Below are positions 46,201-58,200 of a stretch of DNA of 64,000 nucleotides, piece by piece. The notes below the pieces were generated by a model. It had not been told where the DNA came from, searched no databases, and saw nothing but the letters and a program-made list of their open reading frames with translations. A program made the translations under genes and the position numbers. Within the stretch, counting starts at the first letter, position 1, and each line of letters starts with the position of its first letter. Source of the stretch: Mermis nigrescens (Eukaryota; Nematoda; Enoplea; Mermithida; Mermithidae); contig JAVLUZ010000154.1 of assembly GCA_036768485.1 (NCBI GenBank), forward strand, positions 47,663,786 through 47,727,785. Reading direction: 5' to 3'.

Positions 46201-49200
46201 GTTTAGGCAAAAGCAAAGCGATAAACATGTGTTAACTATGGGGATTGGGATGAAGAAGGGCTTGATCCCGCAAAAGTTTTACTCCCACAAAAAAATTTTC
46301 ACACCCTCAGGGTCATCATTTTAAAAATTTGGCCGTAAATTTGACTCGCTTTTCATGTTTTGAAAGTAAGTTCTTCGAACTTTCACCGCTCAGTCTCTAT
46401 ACCCGACGTTGATAAATTGATAAATTATTCCTAACAAGAAGAATATTGCTGAATTAAAGTGCCAAACGTAAACTTAAGGATATATTTCCGACTTTTTTAT
46501 ATCGATCTGTGTCCACAAGCATAAGCGGATAACGGAAAAATTAAAACTGTAAAATATTGTGAGGCTTTAACCTTTTTTTGATGTTCGCTAAGGGATGGGG
46601 CCAGAAGAAATTGTTTTAGCGACAACAAATTTTAGCGGCTTGTATTCTCAATGCCACAGATCAGGGGGTCAGCTGTTCGGAGTGCGTTCAGTTAGTGAGC
46701 CTTTTCTTGGCCAAAATAGCCTCAAAACTGGTGAAAATGCTGATATAGCGTTCAAAACTACGTTATTCCACAGTTTCTGATTAATTTCAACAAAATTTAA
46801 AGAAATTTATGAATTTTCATACATTTTTGGCATTCATTTTGCCTCATCTTTTCCGTTAAATTTCTCATTTTTTAATTTTTTTCAATTTTTTTATTCTCTT
46901 ATCTGTGCATGATTAAGTTGCTAGCAACTCTTTTTAAATGCTTACGGTACACGTCAGGCAAAAGCTGATTCTGAATTAATTTGGATATGTTTCTCGACGG
47001 TTCAAAAAAGCTGTTATGTACCTGTTTTCGTTAGCGTTTGACCAGCAGTTGCAAGCGACTCATTCGTTTGCCGACCACTTGATTGCAATCCATATCGATT
47101 GTCGACATTCAAAGCAGAAAGGGGAATTTCGGTTGACGAACGTTTTAAGGCAACCTGTTGAAATATTGCAATTTAAAATTATGTAGAGCCAGTATAACAA
47201 GGACGTTCTGATGAGCAGCCATAAAATCATTCAAAAGCGACCATCAAAAGGCTCAAAAAGAATAAGTATAAGCAAAATAACACTTTTTACCTCTTTTAGC
47301 GATACTGTTTAATGCGCAACATTATTTTAACAGGAAATTTTATAAAATTCAACGGTAAACTCAACAAAGTTGATTATCCGAAGCGATGAATAATTTAAAT
47401 TTAAGTTGTAAACTACTAAAAATACTTCTTTATAAGCATGTTTGCATAAATTTTTGAAGTAGTAACTCATACAGGTCAAAAAACTCAGTGAACGAATGAC
47501 CTCAATGGAACAAGACTTTGAAAAAAGGAAAAAATTTTACAATAGAGGAGCAAATCATAGTGACACATTCAGGTTAATAACAAAATCCTTATGGGATTAT
47601 CAAGAATTTAAAAAATTCAAAATCATGGAAGTGGACAATATAAATTTTGCTAAATGCATGTTGGGTTGAGTGACAGTCAAAAATTCATTATAATAAACAA
47701 AAGAATAAATTGATCAATTTTTCATTAAAAATGCCAGTTTTTTATGGAATCCACATTTCTTTAGTCAGATCTTCGGAATCACTATCTCGTTAACTAAATT
47801 TCACTCTAAAACCCGCATTTTCTATAGTAACACAAAAAGTGATTACGTCCAGAAAAACGTCTGACAGAAAGAGCCAAACTATCAGAAGAAGCTTTAAAAA
47901 TCATAAGGAAAACTCTCATTTTTGCACAAACAGCAATCGAGCCTAAAAATGCGTCAAAAAAATTTTCATGCGTATCTACCGCTTTTTATGATTCTTTGCG
48001 GCTGTCAAAGACTCGAAAACGAACGACTACTGGAATAAGTTTTGGTTTTTGAATTTTCAAATTAAAATAACATTTCCAGGGCACCGGGCTCATAATTTAG
48101 AAAAGAAATTAGGTATTGCTGAGCTCAAATCATTTAAAGCTGCTAACAAAGAAAGAGCGAGAGTTTTTCGACAAAACTTCTATTTTACTTCAGACGCTGA
48201 TTTAGCAAGATTGTCTAGTTGGTCCAATTGTTTTTGTTGCTGTTGCTGCTGTAGCTGAAATTCTACGTCTATCATACTGAATAACATTTGCTCCCTCTTC
48301 TCCATCTTTCTTCTATGCTCGATCGGATTGGCTAAGGCATCGGCAAAATCTGAATTATAAAATTTTTTTTAAATCCATTCGAATGAAAAATTTTATAAGT
48401 TTCAACCAAGCACAAGTCGAATGACCATATGAAATATAAAATAATAAATAATAAACAAAAAATAATATAAATAATAAACATATATTGGTAATCACAAAAA
48501 TCTTAATTATTATTTTGAGTCAAAACCCTTTTTTATACATTAGTGAAAAGCTGCTAGCATTCAATTGGTTAGTAAGTGATAAAATTGAACGGTGTCAAAT
48601 GGAAAGATTAAAATGCAAAAAAGACCTCAAAAAAGTGAAAATGCTTAGGTTTGAACTAGATATCAGGAAAATGAGTAGAAAAAATTCTGAAAATATGATT
48701 GTCGTCTAATTTCCAAATTCGGGAATAACATGAATGAATGATAAAAAAGTAATTGTTAGTAAAATAAGCTCCTAGACTCCCCAAGTGCAGCGCGCTTGCT
48801 AAGAATAATTTCCTAAACCATGAAGATAAGAGAAATTATACAAATTATAGATTTTGAATAAAAAAATTAAAGCCTAAGCGTTATAGAAAAATTATACATT
48901 GGACAAAAAGAAAGTAAAACAACACACTTCTAAATTAATATTCAATTTTGAAGCTAAATAGATACGAGTATAATTACATGTTTAAATGCTCACCCAAATG
49001 AGCTAATGGCACGAAATCTTTTACTTTTATCTTTACAAATAACGTTGGCAGGCCTAGAGGTTGGTTCATCGCATTCCTGAGGCTAATGTGCCTATAACCT
49101 GGAAACAAAAACAGGACCACGATCGATTGCTTAAAATTTCGAATTCATTGATAAAAATATACGTTACCTGGCCGAAGACCAACAATAGGCAATATCCTAT

Positions 49201-52200
49201 GACCAAGCATACTTTTGCTATTTTCGTCATAAACTACGAACCTTATTGAAGCTAGGTCGGGCAAGACAATCTGAAAAAACTTAATTAGCAGTTCCGCTCA
49301 CTCTACTGGCAAGTTAACTTTAAAAAAGGGTAAGCGGATTTACGGTAATTTTTACCCCACTTGGGCGAATTGAAAGTCCGAACTTTCTTCTTCGAATACT
49401 GAAGAATTCGTAATGTTGAGAATTTTCAAAAATTTCCTAATGACTGATATGTTTTAAAAATAAAACATCCTAAAATCAATAGTTGCTAAGTGTATGAGAT
49501 TACATAAAAGGTCCTTAACCATCAATGATTTTTATTTAAGCAATAAAATCAAACATGTGTCGTGCGATTAATTGAAGGGTGGCTAGGTCGGCGATATTCA
49601 AAATTATGTAATTCAATAACTTGTCCTTTCACTTAATATTAAGCATCTCTGTATAATAAGGCATGGGTAAAGAAAATTTTCACGTTCATTAGACTCGAGC
49701 CTAATTGCGCGGTTGATCAAAGTGTAGTACAATACAGTACATTTTTTCATAATGGTCACTGTTCATTTATCAGCCATATTACCTGTACGATTTAAAATAT
49801 TTTATCTATGCCAAAAAGACTTAAGACAAACTTTTTCACTAGCTTTAGCTGAGAATGTGTCTTGTAACATTTATGGTACAAATTCATTTATTGAAAACCA
49901 TGGAAATTTTGCAGTTTTTTAGTGTTCAATTAAAAACTTGTAAAGTTTTATGCGTAGTTGGTCAGACTTTGGCCTGCGTGCGTAGTCGCATGGTATTTAA
50001 GGTCAATTCACTTTAATTGTACCTAAATCTACGCTCATGTATGCATATAACAGAAACATCGGAGACGGCTAAATTCTTTTAAAATGAGCTACGTAAAACG
50101 AGGCTTTCCGAATGATTAGCTGACTGATGCATTCGATAAATTTTTCTAATTATAAGAAAACTTATCGTTAATTTCTTCATTCGATAGTCAGGCCACTTAA
50201 AGAAATGATTAAGCAAGAAAACTGCCAATAAATAACGGAGCGCAAATATCCTTCACTCAAAGTCGATTGTCCATTCATCCTTATCCGAGAACAATGATTT
50301 GATTATTTATAAATTCTCGTCTTAAAGCTGATTTTTAGGCTTAAATTTGATCGCTCGAGCTACTTTCTCTTACGAAATGAAGTCAGGAGAACACCAGCCG
50401 GAGTGGTCAAAACCTCAACTTATTTCTGTCATTACATGTAAAAGTTTAAGCATATGCGATGATTTGCAAGCAAGCACATCACAAAATATATAAAGCAAAA
50501 AGTACATGTTCATCAGCTTAAAAGCTCCAAATCCAGATTATGTACCTTTGGAATTTCGAACGGCTTCGCATCTTTATCCGAATAAACTGGATTAATCCCG
50601 TTATTCGGTACTACTTTGGTGCGAAATCGATCGCGTTTCAAAACACAATCTATTGGCAACCCGTAAAGCTCGATTTCTACATAAGTGCTAACCCTCTGTT
50701 TCGAGAGGAATTGTCCGGAAATGACCTGAAAGCAAAGCAAAAAATTATGATTTAATCCACATAATAATGAGATGAATCTCGATGAACCAGTCAGTATAAA
50801 TTTTGGCCTTAGGTGAAAATTATTATTTTTATTTAGCCACATTTAACTTCAATTAAGTTGTCTAATCTAATCTAATCATCATGCTCTTTAGCAAAATTAA
50901 ACAAAAATCCAGACAGATATCACACTGGATATTTTTCGCATTATTGCAAGGCATATTCGTTCACGTTGCGAACTGATTTCTCGAGCAATATTCCGGAACC
51001 TTCCTAATAAAATTTTATATAATTTTAATATATAATAATTTTCAACCTAGACTTTTTAAGTCAACGGAATTGTACAACATGAATGCGCCTCGTTGTAAGT
51101 TTGGAGTCTGCTAATTTATATTCAATTAGCTCGCAAAAAGCTGAACTCGTACTGAAACGGAAACCGTATTAGCCACCACGTTTTCGAACGAACTCTCCTC
51201 GAATGGATCAAAATGGCGATTTATTTTGCGCATGCATTCAGGCTTAAGTAAATACCCGCATCTACCATTCAATTCGAATATTCCTTGATTCAGTTGCATT
51301 GGAACTGTATCTGAAATAAAAGAGTATGCAAAAAGTATTTGGACAGTGCGGCTAAAGTTCAGGCTTAATAATTTGCGTTTACAAATATTAGCCATGTAAA
51401 TATTATGTGCTTGGATTGTTTAAGGAATAGGCAGCTTCGAGTCTGCGTGAAGACCAAACTTGAGAGGCCATGCAGGTTCCCTATGCCAGGGTAGGTTCAG
51501 AGACAGGAAGGATTTATTTTTTTGAAATTTTTTTCAAATTTTTCTCGATTTTTTGGGATGATTCATGGTTTTAGAAAGAAAAAATCAAAAAAGAGCTTTC
51601 CGGCTCCTTCGTCCATGCTCGGCCATCACGGCTATCAGAAACATTTGTGACATTACCTATCGATAAAAACCCTTTTAAAAACTGAGCTTATTTAACCACG
51701 TATTTCAAGCGCATACAGGTGCGCTTCCATTTTTAACTGCTGTTAAAGTCAGAATGCATGATTAAGATTCATACAAAATCTGCCATAAAGAATTAGATGA
51801 ACTCAAATAAAATTATAGGACATCACCACTTTACAAGGTAATTGATTTCCGAATTACAATTTTTTGAAGATACAAATTTCGAGGAATCTTTTATATATAT
51901 GCGATAATCAAAAGTTCAATTGACGTGGCTGCATTGAGCAACATGAAAAATTGTATTAAATCAGTTAAAATATCGAAAATTTAAGAAAATAAAGCGCAAA
52001 GTAGCCGAATTATTAGGTAAATTATTGGTAGAACACAAAGTCCGTTCAAGTGAGTTTCACCTGTAGTTTGAAAATTTAAGGCAACCATCTGACAACCAGC
52101 ACTCCAAAATATATGAGGCATCGAATTACTGGAATTGAATCTAACTCCAGCAGGATATATTCTGCTGATTTGTCGTTTATTGAAACTGAAAAATATAACT

Positions 52201-55200
52201 AAGCTTCGATCGAGCCGCTAACGTTGATAAATTGTTTAACGAGATTCTTTTGACTCTTTAAAACCTACATAATGTATGTCTGCAATAGAATGACTATGAA
52301 ATAAATAAATATTAAGTGTATTTATCAGAGATTTAGGTAGAATAAATGAAAAAAATCGAAACATCAGCAAGTATGAAATGAAATTAAGGATGGAAAGAAA
52401 TAAATAACAAGACCGACTGACTACTATCCCCCCACTGACCAAACATATAAACGTCCTGCAAACATTAAACTTAATGTGTCGATAAAATAGACTTCTAGAA
52501 TTCAAACGATGACTAACGAAAGAGCACCCGCTTAAGCGGGCATAGAAAAATTAATATTTACTCATAAGCGCTCCCCTGCACGGATATCTTTAGTAAAAGG
52601 CGAAAGATATTCGCGATATGCAGAGGAACCAGAGCTAATTCAATTGAAAAATCTTGCTTATACATTCTAGACATAACATCAAATTCACGGGTTTGACACT
52701 AACTTGTTGATAAAAATAGAACAGGTACTTCACATGCACCATGTATACATATGTATATGCATAGGTACACGTACTTATAGGTATGACCTGTAAGTTACGC
52801 GCAAAAGAGCCGGTTTCTGTATGACTATAAAAACCAGTCATTTAGGTGCCTAGACTGCATTAACAAAGTGAAAAAAACAATTTAATTTATTCTTGAAACA
52901 ACTGTTCAAAAACACTTGTTATGTGCTAGATAGCTGTCTGCTACTTTTTCATCATTGTCCGCTAAAAACACCATCTAACGTTTATCATTCAAGCAAGGGC
53001 AAGTTGGTATACAATTTGAATTACATACTTATACATGTGCTTTTTAATACTCTTACCGGCAATATACTACATAGAGAACAATAATTTCCTATCTGATCAA
53101 TATAGTTGGTAAGTAACTATAGTCTCTGCTTCACATAACTTCGTGCACAAATTCTAAGAATTTCTAACGACAGTATGCCGAGGGTTGCGATAATTGTATA
53201 TCAGATCAATGCTATAATCGCAATCTGTCAGCTTATTGTCGGAGATAGTTTTAAATTTATGACCGAAGTCGTGTGAAACAGACTATACTTATATTGCAGT
53301 AAAAAGAGCTGCTTTTCGCTGGTCTCAAAGCTCTCAAATGAAATGCGCAAACTTTCGAGTTTCCTCATATTTTGCTAATTTTCTATTATACTCGTACGTG
53401 GTACCAATTCTCATATTTTATATCAATTTCCGCAAACTAATTTAAATTAAAAATAATATCCGTTAACTTTCAGTTAAAGTTTATCATGAGATCACTAGCG
53501 GATCCAGGAAAAAATTGGGGAGGGGCGATCCGAAAATTTGAAGTCAGATATCTCGAGAATCATTAAGTTATACGCGAAAATAAAGGCAGTTTTGAGCTTA
53601 TCTTGGCAAGCTCTAAACGACGGTGAAGACAAATTTCGAGATAAAATTTCAAAAAATTTTTCACTTTACTTAATATTGATATGCAGAAAATTGATCATTT
53701 GCACAACCGATTTCTCATAATTGAATTCACGAGTAATTTCTCATCTCCTGTCTTTGTATTTAATCATTGTGCTTTACAGAGAAAGATTATATAGATAATG
53801 AATAATTCGGCGCGAAGCGCCAAAATATTGACATTTTCTGCAAGTCAAGTTCAAATTTAAGCGGTTTTGAGCGGGTCAGAAGACAAGAAACACATAAACG
53901 ATAAATCCGGCGCGAAGCGTTGAAAAAATTGACATATTCTGCGAGTCAAGCTCAAATTTGAGCGGTTTTGAGTGAGCTGGAAGACAAGAAACATAGATAA
54001 ACAATAAATCCGGTGCGAAGCGCCGATAAAAAATTTCATTTTCTCTATGTCATAACTCAAATTTGAGCTGTTTCGAGTGAGCTTGAAGGCAAAAACTATA
54101 GCTGAACAAAATGCTCTCTATGTCCAACTCAGATTTGAGTAATTTCTAGCGGTTTAGAGGACAAAACCATAAATAAACAATAAATCCGGTGTCAAGCGCC
54201 GGAAAATTATGAGTTTACATAGCTCAAAAATATGCTAAAAACCTATTTTGGCGGTGTTTTAGATGCGCCTTGCCAATTTTGAATTTTTCCTTTTGGGGGA
54301 CCCTTGGGAGCAACAAAATTTTCTTTTTCATTTCGGGGATTGGGCGGTCCCGCCCAACGGGTCAGGTCAGGTTACACATTTACATTACCCGACTATGCCT
54401 TTGACACAAAAAATGCAAGAAACACCCTAGCTTCTACAGCTGAACGGTCTGGGGGACGCGCTCAAACGCCCTCTGCGGGACCTATGGCGGATCCCCGGAA
54501 AATTTTGTAAAGTGAAATGCTGAAATGTAGGTGAAGTTAAAACTTTCACAAAACCGGCCTAATTATGGTCCTAAACTCAGCCTAAAAACAGTTAACCAGA
54601 TCCCTCATACTTACCATTACAAACTCTTGCTTTGAAGTGCGTTCTGAACTGAAAAACGAAAGGAAACGAAAAATTGCCGATAACCGGCACACAACTTTAA
54701 CACGATGTCCAACCAGCGTTTAGAGTTTCAATCGATAAATAGTATAGTACATTAAATCACTGAATTGAAGTGAAGCACTGGAATATTTTGGCTGCTTCAA
54801 ACACGATGCTCGAACACTATAACGAAAAATAATGATCCGAAAATTTTCGACGTTTTTATCTCAATTTTGGGTGCATTCCAACGTATATAGCTGCTCGAAA
54901 AATTTTCAAAAAGGGTTTTTTGGTGGACGGCGGCCGCCCCTCTGGATCCGCGCCTGCGTGAGATGACCAGCATTTTTCTCTCTTGTCCTTATTTACATTG
55001 GTCATTTATAGTCTGCTTCACATAACTTAGTGCATAAAATCTAAGAATTTTCAAGTACAATAAGCCGAGGGTTACGATAATTATGTATATATCAGATCAA
55101 TGCTACAATAGGAATCTGTCAGCTTATTGTCGGAGATAGTTTTAAAATTTATGACCGAAGTCGTGTGAAAGAGACGACAGAAGAGAGTAATTACTAACAG

Positions 55201-58200
55201 AACAGAATAATTACTAAAGAACACCCGCATATAGCGGGCAACAAAAAATTGAATGTTTACTCATAAGCGCTCCTCTGCACGGATATCTTTAGTAAAAGGC
55301 GAAAGATATTCGCGATATGCAGGGGAACCAGAGCTATTGAGTAAGGTTGAACTAGTTTATAGTCTAGCCGTAAAACATCAACTACATGGGTTTGACGAAT
55401 AAAGCACTAAAAATAGAACGCGTAATAAAAACTATCGTTAGACAATTGATATTTTCCTTTGACTTGGATGTTAATGATTAGCGCCTAGCTGCACATATCA
55501 CAGATCAGTACGAGTACCTACATACCTACTTTGTGTCCAAGCTTTAAAACAGAAGCAAATTTTTGATCTCAAACGAAACGAATTTTGGAATGCCAAAAAA
55601 CTCTAATATCAGCGGTGCATATAGTACAAATGCTTCAAAATTTGAGCTTAGATAAACCGGTTTAGTGACTTATTTTTTATTCGCGTAATGTAATGCATAA
55701 TGCACTTTCGAGCATTTCTCAAAATTTACTGAAATTTCTATTGTTTTGCAACTTCAATTTTTTCTTATCGACGAATCATTCTGCTTCTGAGAGGAGCTGA
55801 ATTTTACGTAAATAGTTTTAAGGGAAAGCTCAGAAATAGTTCCAATAGAGAGATCCTAAAACAATTTTGAACTGTTTATATTGCCATGACTTCAGGATTT
55901 TAATAATTCCTCCTTATACTTTAGGGTGAGCCGACATTAGAGCGCACAACATTAGAGCGCCGACATTAGAGCGCGCGACATTAGAGCGCAGCTATAAAAG
56001 ATGTCTTCCACGTAACTTTACAAAACTTTTATGCTAATAAATGAAAGGATTCGCCGGTTAAAGCTTCACGGACGGAACGAGTATTCCTTTGAAAAAAGTC
56101 CTACTGTATCTTACACTCGAGACAATTTGCAACGATTCATATACTTTCCGATTCAGAATTGGATACGCTTTCTATTATAACGGGGCAAAATTAGCTAACC
56201 ACGCATGAATATCTCGGTATCAGGTAGTGATAAATGCATGCGGTTTCTTTCGTTTTATAAAGCAATAAACTGACTTTTGAATTCTTTCTTTACTTTCTGG
56301 ATGAGTCGTACACTGGTTGAATTAGTGGATGTACGCAAGTAGAAATTTTGACTTTTTTATTTACCCTTGGAAAAAGGACAGTTACTTTTGAAGCAGTAGG
56401 TTTTGTGTAACGCCATTCTACCCTTTTCACTTATTTTCTTGGCACAGATTACGGTATTCATTTTCACAATTTTTTCAATTGTACGCATTTACTGTAAGTT
56501 GTGCAAATTAAGCGTGAAATTTATTGCTGCAGTAAAAAATCATAAAACTGCAGTAAATAAGCAAAAGATAAAAATTTGTGTAAACTTCTTCTGCATTTCT
56601 GTGTCAAGAAAACAAGTGAAAAGGGTATAGATCCATTAAAAAGTGCATGAAAAGCTACAAAATAATGTCCTAAAATGACATCCTTACTACCGTAGGTTTA
56701 GAGCTGTAGGTGTTAGAACACAGATCAGTCTACTCCATTGCACAAAAGATGTTTAAATTGACGTCAAATTTTTTTTTAAAATAAGAAACACCTACAACTT
56801 CAAAACTAGCATAGCAAGGGGTCGTTTGTAGACACTGTTTTGCAGAGCATTTATGTCACTTACCAGCCACTTCCTATTAAACAAGAAATTTAACTGATTT
56901 TCGTAATGTATGCTAGGTATATTTTTGTACACCAATTTTTAGAAGCAAAAAGTTTATATTTTTTTGTGGGGAAGGAAAAGTCTATGGGTTAGCCGACACT
57001 AGAGCGCGCGACATTAGAGGGCAGCGACATTAGAGCACGCGACATTAGAGCGCGACGACATTAGAGCGCGCGACATTAGAGCGCGCGACATTAGAGCGCG
57101 CGACATTAGAGCGCGCGACATTAGAGCGCAGCCATAATAGATGTTTTTCACGTAACTTTACAAAACTTTTATGCTGATAAATGAAAGAATTCGCCGGAGC
57201 GGCTTCCCTTGCCCCCCTAAATTCGCCACTGTACATAGTATTTGACGCTCTATCGATTGCTACGGCAGTACAGTGCTTAAACTTATAAACTCTATTTTTT
57301 ATTTTAAGTTTAATAAATTCCATATGTGTCTGAAACAGCCAAATTTTTTGCTTTTTTGGCTGTTGACCCACAAGCATACATCAGTATCAAAACATTTCTG
57401 GTGGAGTCAACCGAAAAAAATTTTTCGGAAAACGCGCATGGTGTTCCGCAACAGGGTGGCTTACATACGTGGGCAGCAAGAAAATTCTGGGGGGGGTGCA
57501 AGATTTTTCAAAGGTCAATGGTGGTTTGCCGAAAAAACACCATTTTTCGACGTTTCTCATCGAGCACTATACATTGGCATCAAACAATTGCGGAAAAAAC
57601 GAAAAAAAAATTTTAAAAATTGAATTCTGGGGGTTATTTTGGTTTCTCAGGGGGGGGGTGCATACCAACCAAACCCCCTCCCCCCACGCCCAGGTGCGGT
57701 GGCTTACGTGGTCGCTTTCCAAAATGGGATATTAAGTTTCAAGTTTTATTATGAAAGATTAATTAGTACATACAACAGTGTTTTTACTTTTCATGTGTAA
57801 AAAGACAGTCATGAACAGCTTCTGCAGAAAATTTGGCAAAAACGGTAAAAAATCCACATTTTCACAGATATGCAAATTCATTCCTAATTTTTTCATTCTT
57901 AGAAAAATCACCATAAACCCGATTTTGTTCCAAATCTGAAGGTAACACAATATATTGTAGATCTTGACAGGGCCTTTAAAATGAACCACATCACAAAAGT
58001 ACCTATATGTACATAATGTGCAAAAAAACTTCAAAGTCACCAACCAAACATATGTAGCCCATAATAAAGGGTTAAACAATAAGTTGTACTTAGACTGAAT
58101 CACAGATGCCTCCTGAATAGAATGGCAATAATTTTATTACTCAATCAATATGCAAAGACGAATTGTTATTTATAAAAAAATACGAAAAACGGAAGGAATT

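Noticed and set aside
53300..53350. Peptide [11 protein letters not shown] on the minus strand, resembling the PLC Y-domain FESFE motif
   Set aside because: The true Y-domain start is the in-phase exon at 59040-58950. This stretch abuts a MITE and lacks splice sites in phase.
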